A stretch of 47,048 nucleotides of DNA from Arthrobacter sp. ISL-85. Lineage in GTDB: Bacteria; Actinomycetota; Actinomycetes; Actinomycetales; Micrococcaceae. Where the stretch lies: NCBI RefSeq assembly GCF_018613675.1, contig NZ_JAGGPQ010000022.1:1-47048 (forward strand). The letters are read 5' to 3'. How positions within the stretch are numbered: the first letter of the stretch is position 1; each line of letters opens with the position of its first letter. The notes below the pieces were generated by a model. That model made no database searches and was not told the origin of the DNA. It saw nothing but the letters and a program-made list of their open reading frames with translations. Both the position numbers and the translations under genes were made by a program. Shown here piece by piece: positions 15,665 to 23,136 of this stretch.

Positions 15665-16563
15665 CGCATAGCCCCATCCCAAAGATCAGCCTGCAGAGCG
15701 TCGGGAAGACCTTCACCGTCAGGCCAACCAAGGACGCACCGGCCGGTTCGACGTTGACAGCCCTCGACGGGATCAACCTCGACGTCGCCGCCGGGGAATT
15801 CCTCACCCTGGTGGGTCCCAGCGGGTCCGGGAAAACCACTCTCCTGGACCTCCTGGCCGGGCTGACCCGGCCAGACACCGGGAAGGTCCTGTTGGACGGC
15901 AAAGAGGTCACCGGGCCGGGCAAGGACCGGGCCGTCGTCTTCCAGCAATATGCGCTGTTTCCCTGGCGAACGGCCGCGGCCAACGTCTCCTTCGGGCTGG
16001 AAGGCCCAGGACAGGACGGCAAACGGCTCAGCCGCCGGGAACGCGCAGAGAAAGCCCGCACCTACCTCGACCTTGTGGGCCTGGCCGGCTTTGAAGACCG
16101 CTACCCGCATGAACTTTCCGGCGGAATGAAGCAGCGTGTGGCTATCGCCAGAAGCCTCGCCTATGAGCCGGAAGTCCTGCTGATGGACGAGCCTTTCGCC
16201 GCGCTGGACGCCCAGACGCGCGAACAGCTGCAGGAGGAGCTGCTGCGGATCTGGCGGACCACCGGGAAGACCATCATCTTCATCACCCACGGGATCGATG
16301 AGGCCGTCTACCTGGGGCAGCGCGTCGCCGTGCTCAGCTCACGCCCCGGCCGGCTCAAGGAAATCGTCCCGGTCAACCTCGGAGACCGGACAGGTGATAT
16401 TGACATCCGATCCGACGCCGCATTCGTGGAGCACCGGCACCAGGTCTGGGCGCTCCTGCACGACGAAGTCCTCAAGGCCCAGCAGGCCGGTCACGCCAAA
16501 ATCCTCCCCGATGGCACCGCACCCGATGAGGCCCCGCAACCTACCAGCGGAAAGGCAGCCTGA
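15661..16563 (+). CDS. ABC transporter ATPase, SsuB/TauB type
   Basis: The 300-residue ATPase powers import through the permease encoded next. Seen in order: Walker A GPSGSGKTT, Q-loop FQQYALFPW, signature LSGGMKQRVAIARS, Walker B VLLMDEPFAALD and the switch His in FITHGIDEA. The FPWR after the Q-loop is typical of the nitrate/sulfonate/taurine subfamily. ATG 15661 overlaps the previous stop; a longer frame reading upstream was rejected because it lies over the binding protein gene. Confidence 0.9.
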   Translation: MTHSPIPKISLQSVGKTFTVRPTKDAPAGSTLTALDGINLDVAAGEFLTLVGPSGSGKTTLLDLLAGLTRPDTGKVLLDGKEVTGPGKDRAVVFQQYALFPWRTAAANVSFGLEGPGQDGKRLSRRERAEKARTYLDLVGLAGFEDRYPHELSGGMKQRVAIARSLAYEPEVLLMDEPFAALDAQTREQLQEELLRIWRTTGKTIIFITHGIDEAVYLGQRVAVLSSRPGRLKEIVPVNLGDRTGDIDIRSDAAFVEHRHQVWALLHDEVLKAQQAGHAKILPDGTAPDEAPQPTSGKAA

Positions 16564-17474
16564 TGAGCGCCCCAACCCTGACCACAGACACCCACTCCAC
16601 CGCGCAGGCGCCCGCGACCCCAACCACTGCCGGTGACGCTGCTCGACGTCGACGCCCTGCCCCCGCCACGGGTCTTTCCCTGCTCAAACAAGGGGCACAG
16701 AACGGCGGCCGCGCCCTCTGGCGGCCCGGTGCGATTTTGCTGTTCCTGCTTCTGTGGGAACTCGGACCGCTCTACCTCGCCCCCTCATCCACCCGGGTGT
16801 TCCTGCCGCCACTGCACGATGTCCTGGGCGCACTCGGCGCACTGATCGCGAAAGGCCAACTGCAAAACCACCTCGTCGCCAGCCTTACACGCTCCGCGAG
16901 CGGGTTCGGCATCGCCGTCGTATCCGCCGTCGTCCTGGGTCTGCTGGTTGCCTGGTACGGAGCCCTTGACCGGTTCCTGAACCCCTTACTGGAAGTTTTC
17001 CGGAACACCGCCGCGCTGGCACTGCTCCCGGTGTTCACCCTGCTGCTCGGAATCGGCGAAACCTCCAAAATCAGCATCGTCGCCTACGCGGCGTTCTTCC
17101 CGGTGCTCCTGAACACGATCGCCGGGGTCAGGACCGTGGACCCCTTATTAATCCGCGCGGCCCGCTCCCTCGGACTGTCGAACTTCACGCTCTTCCAGAA
17201 AGTCATCCTTCCATCAGCGGTCCCCACCATTTTCACCGGCATCCGAATGGCCGGCACCTCCTCAATCCTTGTCCTCATCGCCGCCGAAATGGTCGGGGCA
17301 AAGGCCGGGCTCGGCTACCTCATCGTCAACTCGCAAAGCAGCTTCCTCATCCCCGAGATGTACGCCGGCATCCTGACCGTGTCACTGCTCGGGCTGGCCG
17401 TGAACTACCTGCTGGTCGGCGTCGAACGCCACTTCTCCCGCTGGCGCACCGCCGTCGGCTCCGGAAACGGCTAA
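16563..17474 (+). CDS. ABC transporter permease, SsuC/TauC type
   Basis: The 303-residue membrane protein has a Pro/Thr-rich start, six predicted helices from about residue 55, and the EAA-type loop (RAARSLGLSNFTLFQKVILP) that docks with the ATPase. It is the SsuC/TauC family of BPD permeases. Start and previous stop overlap by one base (TGATG), so the three transport genes are translated together. With the preceding two genes it makes a complete importer. Confidence 0.9.
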   Translation: MSAPTLTTDTHSTAQAPATPTTAGDAARRRRPAPATGLSLLKQGAQNGGRALWRPGAILLFLLLWELGPLYLAPSSTRVFLPPLHDVLGALGALIAKGQLQNHLVASLTRSASGFGIAVVSAVVLGLLVAWYGALDRFLNPLLEVFRNTAALALLPVFTLLLGIGETSKISIVAYAAFFPVLLNTIAGVRTVDPLLIRAARSLGLSNFTLFQKVILPSAVPTIFTGIRMAGTSSILVLIAAEMVGAKAGLGYLIVNSQSSFLIPEMYAGILTVSLLGLAVNYLLVGVERHFSRWRTAVGSGNG

Positions 17475-17548
17475 GACACCCCGGCAAACAAGCCCCCGAC
17501 TTATAAACGCACTGAACCGCAACCGTACTGAACTGCAAGGAACCCATC

Positions 17549-18499
17549 ATGCCCGTCATTACTGAAACCAAGCTCGAGTTCACCAAACTAGGCGCACGGA
17601 TTGGCGCGGAAATCCGCGGACTGGATCTCAGCGCGGATCTCAGCGAAGCCACCATCGCCCAGATCCGTGAAGCGTTGAACGAGCACAAGGCCCTCGTCTT
17701 CCGGGAAGCCAACGTGCTCGACGACGACGCCCAGGTCCGCTTCGCCAGCCGCTTCGGCCCGCTCACCAACGCCCACCCCACGGTCGCGTCGGTGGACGGC
17801 AAACCCGCGGTCCTGCCGGTCGACAGTGAAAACGGCAGCGCCAACAACTGGCACACCGACGTCACCTTCGTGGTCAACCCGCCCCAGGCCTCCACGCTTC
17901 GCAGCATCACCCTGCCGGCCTACGGCGGGGAAACCCTCATCGCCTCATCCGCCGGCGCTTACCGGGACCTGCCGGACGAGCTCCGTAATTTCGCCGACAC
18001 CCTGTGGGCCATCCACACCAACGACTACGACTACTCGGTGCCCAAAAACCTCGAACACGCCAACGCCGAGGAACGCCGCAAAGAGTTCACCCGCATCCAT
18101 TTCGAAACCGCGCACCCGGTGGTCCGCGTCCACCCCCTGACGGGTGAGCGGGGCCTGTTCATCGGCGGGTTCGCCCAGCGGCTCAGGATCGTGGGGCTGT
18201 CCAACACAGAATCCAAAGACATCCTCCGGCTCCTCCAGGCGTACATCACCCGCCCCGAAAACGTCGTCCGGGTGAACTGGGAACCGAACCAGCTGGTCCT
18301 TTTTGACAACCGGATCACCCAGCACTACGCCCCGGACAACTACGACGGACAGCCACGCCAGCTGAACCGGGTCACCGTCGCCGGCGACATCCCGGTGGGG
18401 GTGGACGGCCGCCGCAGCACAGCCATCAAGGGAGATTCGTCCTCCTACTCCGAAACCGTTGTCCTCGACGGGCCCGCGTTCGCCGGGGCGCAGCGATGA
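17549..18499 (+). CDS. Fe(II)/2-oxoglutarate dioxygenase, TauD/AtsK family
   Basis: Enzymes of this family oxidise taurine, other sulfonates or alkyl sulfate esters so that sulfite or sulfate is released. The 316-residue product has the iron ligands in NWHTDVTF (His, Asp) and a C-terminal TQHYAPDNY (His), with a downstream Arg (QLNRVTV) for 2-oxoglutarate. The NWHTDVTFV form and PPYGG-like PAYGGETL are closer to AtsK alkylsulfatase than to E. coli TauD, as far as I recall. It is the fourth gene of the operon; the 74-base gap before it could hold a second ribosome entry (AAGGA before ATG). Confidence 0.85.
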   Translation: MPVITETKLEFTKLGARIGAEIRGLDLSADLSEATIAQIREALNEHKALVFREANVLDDDAQVRFASRFGPLTNAHPTVASVDGKPAVLPVDSENGSANNWHTDVTFVVNPPQASTLRSITLPAYGGETLIASSAGAYRDLPDELRNFADTLWAIHTNDYDYSVPKNLEHANAEERRKEFTRIHFETAHPVVRVHPLTGERGLFIGGFAQRLRIVGLSNTESKDILRLLQAYITRPENVVRVNWEPNQLVLFDNRITQHYAPDNYDGQPRQLNRVTVAGDIPVGVDGRRSTAIKGDSSSYSETVVLDGPAFAGAQR

Positions 18500-19839
18500 C
18501 CTCCGGGAAGAGGCAGCTTCACCTCAACGCCTTCCTGATGAGTACCGGCCACCATGAGGCATCCTGGCGGCTGCCTGAAAGCGACAGCCATGCCGGGACC
18601 GACGTGGCCCACTTCCAGCGGCTGGCGCAGACAGCCGAACGCGGGAAACTCGACTCCATCTTCTTCGCCGACTCACCGGTGTTGCACGGCGACGTCACCC
18701 AGCGGCCCTACGGAAGCCTGGAACCAACAGTCCTGCTTGCAGCAATAGCGGCTGTCACGGAACGGATCGGACTCATAGCCACCGCATCAACGACCTACAA
18801 CGAACCGTACAACCTCGCCCGCCGCTTCGCCTCAGTTGACCAAATCAGCGGCGGCCGGGCGGGATGGAACGTTGTTACCACCGCGGGGGACGCCGCCGCT
18901 AAAAACTTCTCCCTGACCGGTCAACCCGCACACTCCGATCGCTACGAACGGGCAGCGGAGTTCCTCGACGTCGCCACGAAGCTCTGGAACAGCTGGGAGG
19001 ACGACGCGATCGTGGCCGACAAGGCGGCCGGCATCTGGGCGGACAACACCCGGGTGCACCCAGCCAACCACCACGGCCGGCACTTCCAGGTGGAAGGCGC
19101 CCTGGACGTCCCGCGATCCCCGCAGGGTCACCCCGTGATCGTCCAGGCCGGCTCCTCCGAGAACGGCAAGGACTTCGCCGCCCGCTACGCCGAAGCTGTC
19201 TTCACCGCACACCAGACCCTCGAAGACGCCCAGGCCTTCTACAAAGACCTGAAACAGCGCACGGCAGCAGCCGGCCGGGACCCGGAAGGGATCAAGATTC
19301 TGCCCGGCATCGTTCCGGTCATCGCTTCAACCCAAGAGGAAGCGCACCGGCTCGAGCAGGAACTCGATGACCTCATCCTGCCCGGGCATGCACGCAACCA
19401 GCTGGCCGGCGTCTTGCGTGTCCCGGCGGAATCCTTGAAGCTGGACGCCCAACTGCCAGCCGACCTGCCCTCCGAAGACGCCATCGAGGGCGCCAAGAGC
19501 AGGTACACCCTGATCGTGAACCTCGCCCGGCGCGAACGCCTCACCGTACGGCAGCTCATCGGACGGCTCGGCGGCGGCCGCGGGCACCGAACATTCGCCG
19601 GCACCCCGGACCAAGTAGCCGACGCAATCCAGCAATGGTTCGAAGCCGGCGCCGCGGACGGGTTCAACGTCATGCCGCCCGTACTGCCCTCTGGACTGGA
19701 CACCTTCGTGGACCACGTCGTACCCATCCTGCAGGCCCGCGGGCTCTTCCGGCGTGAGTACTCCGGACAAACCCTCCGCGAGCACTTCGGACTACCCAGA
19801 CCCGCAAATTCATTTAACTCAGTACCGCTGCCCGTCTGA
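18496..19839 (+). CDS. FMN-dependent monooxygenase, NtaA/SnaA/DszA family
   Basis: The 447-residue flavin monooxygenase belongs to the NtaA/SnaA/DszA/SfnG-like branch of the luciferase superfamily, which works with reduced FMN from a separate reductase. Seen: HLNAFLMSTGHHEASWR at the start, HFQRLAQTAERGKLDSIFF, SGGRAGWNVVTT, and the C-terminal AGAADGFNVMPP block. It overlaps the dioxygenase gene by ATGA. The operon thus has two different C-S or C-O-S oxygenases behind one importer. No flavin reductase gene is present in the window, so that partner must be elsewhere. Confidence 0.85.
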   Translation: MTSGKRQLHLNAFLMSTGHHEASWRLPESDSHAGTDVAHFQRLAQTAERGKLDSIFFADSPVLHGDVTQRPYGSLEPTVLLAAIAAVTERIGLIATASTTYNEPYNLARRFASVDQISGGRAGWNVVTTAGDAAAKNFSLTGQPAHSDRYERAAEFLDVATKLWNSWEDDAIVADKAAGIWADNTRVHPANHHGRHFQVEGALDVPRSPQGHPVIVQAGSSENGKDFAARYAEAVFTAHQTLEDAQAFYKDLKQRTAAAGRDPEGIKILPGIVPVIASTQEEAHRLEQELDDLILPGHARNQLAGVLRVPAESLKLDAQLPADLPSEDAIEGAKSRYTLIVNLARRERLTVRQLIGRLGGGRGHRTFAGTPDQVADAIQQWFEAGAADGFNVMPPVLPSGLDTFVDHVVPILQARGLFRREYSGQTLREHFGLPRPANSFNSVPLPV

Positions 19840-19887
19840 ACAATCGGAAGAACAACGCCACGCCTTTGGACGCAGGTGAAAAATTTC

Positions 19888-19954
19888 AAACGGACTGCAC
19901 CTCTTAGGATGGACTCGAAATGCCGCGTCCATCTTCAGGAGGTGCAGTTCGTTT
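19888..19954. repeat. Long imperfect inverted repeat between convergent genes
   Basis: Outer arms of 16 bases (AAACGGACTGCACCTC and GAGGTGCAGTTCGTTT, one mismatch) enclose inner 7-base arms (GATGGAC and GTCCATC) with a 12-base loop. It lies between the monooxygenase gene and the oppositely oriented dehydrogenase gene. It could be a bidirectional terminator or a small mobile-element remnant. Confidence 0.6.
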
Positions 19955-20046
19955 ATGAGGTCTCGCGCGATTCCGAGCTGGATGCTGCCGCGATCCTCGC
20001 GTGCAGACACTGGAAGCGGAACAATATCCCGTCTGCGACGAAAGCG

Positions 20047-21081
20047 TCAGAGCGTCGGATCGATCATCGTCATTCCCGCGACGTTTGCGGTGTCAAGCCG
20101 CGGCAGCGAATCAGCGGCCTCTTCCAGACCAATAACACGCTCGATGAGTTTCTGCGGTTCCAGCGCCCCTGACTCAATCAGGGCCAGCATCCCTGGATAG
20201 TCCGCCGCGGCCATTCCATGGCTTCCCAATACGTCCAGTTCCCAGGCGATCACGCGCGCCATGGGCACTCGGGGATGACCTTCAACCGGCGGCAGGAGCC
20301 CGATCTGGACGTGCCGGCCGCGGCGGCGAAGGCTTAAAAACGCGTCGGCGCACGTCTGCTCACTGCCGACTGCGTCAATAGCAACATGGCTTCCTCCCGT
20401 GAGCGCGTGGACCTGCGCGGGGATGTCTGAACCGTCCGCAGCCAAAACGTGGTCCGCACCGAGGGACACCGCCACGTCCAGGGCAGCTGGGTTTCGGTCG
20501 ACGGCGATGACCCTGCCGCCGAGCGCCTTGGCAATCATGACGGCGCTGAGCCCTACGCCGCCTGCACCTACGACGGTGACCCATTCATTGGCAATGAGGC
20601 GGGCCCGGCAGGTGAGTGCACGGTAAGCGGTGGCGAACCGGCACCCCAGGCTGGCGGCTGCCTCGAAGCTGACGCCCTCGGGAATCCCCACAAGGTTGGT
20701 GTCCGCGGCATGGATTACCACCTGCTCGGCAAAAGAACCCCAGTGGGTGAAGCCAGGCTGTTGCTGCTCCGGGCAAACCTGGGCGTCACCGCCGAGGCAC
20801 CACTCGCAGGCGCCGCAGCCCTCGACGAATGGTGCGGTGACCCGATCGCCAACCGCCCACTTCGTCACCCCCGCACCGACGCCCAGCACGACGCCGGCAA
20901 ATTCGTGGCCAGGGACATGTGGCAGCGCAATGTCATCGTGGCCGGCCCACGCGTGCCAGTCGCTGCGGCACAGGCCAGTGGCAACGACGCGGATGACAAC
21001 GCCGCCCACCGGCACCTCCGGCTCTCCAACCTCCCGGACAGCCAGCGGCCCTGCTATCTGATCCAAGACAATCGCGCGCAC
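20047..21081 (-). CDS. Zinc-dependent alcohol dehydrogenase (MDR family)
   Basis: The 344-residue NAD(P)-linked dehydrogenase oxidises an alcohol of unknown identity. Seen: the GHE motif (HVPGHEFAGVV), a catalytic zinc Cys in GLCRSDWHAW, four structural zinc Cys residues in CGACEWC plus the following C, and the Rossmann fingerprint VVGAGGVGLSA. Length is normal. GTG 21081 is used with GGAGG just upstream. It stands alone between a convergent operon and the acetyltransferase gene on the same strand. Confidence 0.85.
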   Translation of the reverse strand: MRAIVLDQIAGPLAVREVGEPEVPVGGVVIRVVATGLCRSDWHAWAGHDDIALPHVPGHEFAGVVLGVGAGVTKWAVGDRVTAPFVEGCGACEWCLGGDAQVCPEQQQPGFTHWGSFAEQVVIHAADTNLVGIPEGVSFEAAASLGCRFATAYRALTCRARLIANEWVTVVGAGGVGLSAVMIAKALGGRVIAVDRNPAALDVAVSLGADHVLAADGSDIPAQVHALTGGSHVAIDAVGSEQTCADAFLSLRRRGRHVQIGLLPPVEGHPRVPMARVIAWELDVLGSHGMAAADYPGMLALIESGALEPQKLIERVIGLEEAADSLPRLDTANVAGMTMIDPTL

Positions 21082-21219
21082 ATGACCTCCACATATCGAT
21101 TCTTCCCGCTCACATCATGTGCGGGCCCGGCCGACATCTTCGCACGTGGCGCCCGCGTTGGAAACGGTTCCCGTGGTCGACGTCGTTCTCCCGGTCAAGG
21201 GCACCCGACGTGGATTCAG

Positions 21220-21756
21220 TCAGAGAATCCGCTGGTACATGCGGTGGTCCTGCCACTGGCCGGCTATCTGGAGGTAGGCCGAAGCCGTACCGTAGGCCTC
21301 AAAACCATTCTTTTCCAGCACCCGTTGCGATGCCACGTTGTGCACCAGGGTGGCCCCTTCTAGGCGGTGGAGGCCGAGGCCATCTTTCGCGATGCCTACG
21401 GCAGCGGCCACCGCTGCCGTCATGAGTCCTTTGCCCTGGACGGCATGGGAGATCCAGTATCCGAGGTGGGCGTTCTGGAATGCGCCCCGCACGATCGAAC
21501 TGAGAGTCAGGAGGCCCAGGATACCCTCCTCACCGCTTAACACCATGGAAAGTGCCGTGCCTGAATCGACCTCTGCCCGCCGTCTCCTGAGCACCTTACG
21601 TTGTCCCTCGACGGTGTAGAAGTCATCCGCCCTGACCGGCTCCCAAGGGGCGAGGTGGGAACGGTTCGCCTGGAAGGCCACCGCCAGGGGCGCTGCATCC
21701 GCCATCCGGACGGGACGGAGAACAATGCCATCAGCGAGTTCACAAGAGAAGTCCAC
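21220..21756 (-). CDS. GNAT N-acetyltransferase, RimJ/RimL-like
   Basis: The 178-residue product transfers an acetyl group from acetyl-CoA to an amino group. It shows the RimJ pattern: LRPVRMADAAPLA at the start, LGYWISHAVQGKGLMTAAV (the CoA-binding loop QGKGL), and NVASQRVLEKNGFEAYG near the end. It starts at GTG 21756 with TAGTGT 6 bases upstream, another leaderless-type start. Its substrate is not evident from the neighbours. Confidence 0.85.
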   Translation of the reverse strand: MDFSCELADGIVLRPVRMADAAPLAVAFQANRSHLAPWEPVRADDFYTVEGQRKVLRRRRAEVDSGTALSMVLSGEEGILGLLTLSSIVRGAFQNAHLGYWISHAVQGKGLMTAAVAAAVGIAKDGLGLHRLEGATLVHNVASQRVLEKNGFEAYGTASAYLQIAGQWQDHRMYQRIL

Positions 21757-22182
21757 TGATACACACTACACAGCCAGGAGGGTGGCGGCCGGTCCCAAGA
21801 ATTGATGCCTGCCGCTGGACCAATTGCCCGGTTCTCCGCCGCTGCCCTTATCGGGGAAGGTGCGCTGAGCAAAGTCCTGGCGGCGTTTTCCCGGAGGTCC
21901 CTGACGCCTGCGGCATACTTCACCACTGAATTGGAAGCCCTTCGTCGGTTATCGGAGCAGGCCACCCGGGCCAGCACCCAGCCACGCAGGGCGCTTCGCA
22001 CTGAGGGCTGAGAGGGCGGGGTTACTCCGGTGTCGACGGCGGCTGCCGGCAGACCTCCTTGAGGTCCGGGAGGGTGGCACTTCGGGTGCCGGTGCTTGAC
22101 GCGACATCCGGCACAGGCTACAAAGTAAGCAACCTTATTATTTGTTGATTCTGTAATGAGCTCTACAAAAGGAGGACCTGAC
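21757..22182. other. Intergenic region, no convincing gene
   Basis: About 425 bases between divergent genes. A 69-codon frame at 21802-22011 lacks a ribosome binding site and a recognisable family. An AT-rich stretch near 22125-22155 is the likely promoter area of the gene at 22183. Confidence 0.5.
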
Positions 22183-23058
22183 ATGAGCGAGAAGCCCGGC
22201 AACCAGACCCCTAACACGCCTGATGTGAGCGAGACGGAACTGCGCAGGATGAAGGTGGATGAACTCCGCCAGGAGGCCAGGGAAGAACACATCGCCGGCG
22301 CTTCAGGCATGCGCAAGGAAGAGCTGGTGAAGGAAGTGGCCAAGGCCCGGCAGGAAGACCACGACGGCGGCCCGAAGGAAGGTTCCGGATCCGGGTCAGG
22401 TAAGTCCACAGGTTCAGGCAACGGCAAGGCAGGCAACGGCAAGGAAGGCCGTGACAAGCCGGGCAACCAGACTCCCAACACCCCGGACGTGAGTGAAACC
22501 GAACTGCGAAGCATGAAGGTGGATGAACTCCGCAAGGAAGCGCGGGAAGAACATATCGCCGGCGTCTCTGGCTTACGCAAGGAAGAGCTGGTGAAAGAGG
22601 TGGCCAAAGCCCGGCAGGAAAGCGCCGGAGACAGCCGGGATGAGGACGCTGGCGGAGATGCGGAAGACCTTGGTGCCGGACCGGATGGCGGCAAGATCCG
22701 CTACGGGGATGAGTCGTCCAAGTCGCTGAAGTATTCGCAGGAGATCACCTCCACGGAGGAGGAACCCGAACGCGAAGGCCGCAGCCTGGCAACCACCCAC
22801 CACGAAGTCATCAGGCAATGGGCCGAGGAGCGCGGCGGCGTCCCGGCCACCGTCGACGGCACCGAGCATGGAGACCACCTTGGTGTCCTGCGCATCGATT
22901 TCCGCGACCGTGACGCCAACCTTCGCGAGGTCAGCTGGGAGGAATGGTTCAAGACGTTTGACGACCGTCGGCTGAACTTTATCTACCAGGAAGAGCGGAC
23001 GGACGGCAACCAGTCCAACTTCTTCCGACTGGAGAACCCGGAGCGTGAAGACGCCTAA
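22183..23058 (+). CDS. Protein with two Rho_N/SAP-like modules and a C-terminal hydratase-like tail
   Basis: The 291-residue product has two near-identical modules of about 55 residues: GNQTPNTPDVSETELR, then MKVDELR, AREEHIAG and KEELVKEVAKARQE. A Gly/Ser/Lys linker separates them. The modules resemble Rho N-terminal or SAP nucleic-acid-binding helices. A C-terminal domain of about 90 residues (TTHHEVIRQWAEERGG, then EWFKTFDDRRLNF) is widespread in bacteria as a short stand-alone protein of unknown role. ATG 22183 has a perfect AAAGGAGG before it. It probably acts in the cytoplasm on DNA or RNA; function is inferred from the modules alone. Confidence 0.8.
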   Translation: MSEKPGNQTPNTPDVSETELRRMKVDELRQEAREEHIAGASGMRKEELVKEVAKARQEDHDGGPKEGSGSGSGKSTGSGNGKAGNGKEGRDKPGNQTPNTPDVSETELRSMKVDELRKEAREEHIAGVSGLRKEELVKEVAKARQESAGDSRDEDAGGDAEDLGAGPDGGKIRYGDESSKSLKYSQEITSTEEEPEREGRSLATTHHEVIRQWAEERGGVPATVDGTEHGDHLGVLRIDFRDRDANLREVSWEEWFKTFDDRRLNFIYQEERTDGNQSNFFRLENPEREDA

Positions 23059-23084
23059 GGGCTGCCAGGACCTGAGTCCTAAAC

Positions 23085-23126
23085 ATGCAGGAGGCGCCAC
23101 CGCTTATGCGGCGGCGCCTCCTGCAT
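23085..23126. terminator. Bidirectional terminator between convergent genes
   Basis: ATGCAGGAGGCGCC and GGCGCCTCCTGCAT form a perfect 14-bp stem, with a further CCGC/GCGG stem inside. It separates the Rho_N-like gene from the minus-strand hexuronate operon. Confidence 0.8.
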
Positions 23127-23136
23127 ATCACTGGTC

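Noticed and set aside
21802..22011. 69-codon plus-strand frame
   Set aside because: No ribosome binding site or promoter box, and no family likeness.
21537..22694. Long minus-strand frame of 385 codons
   Set aside because: It overlaps the GNAT gene and the Rho_N-like gene on either side, is Ser/Pro/Leu-rich with a repeat that mirrors the repeat of the Rho_N-like gene, and has no family likeness.
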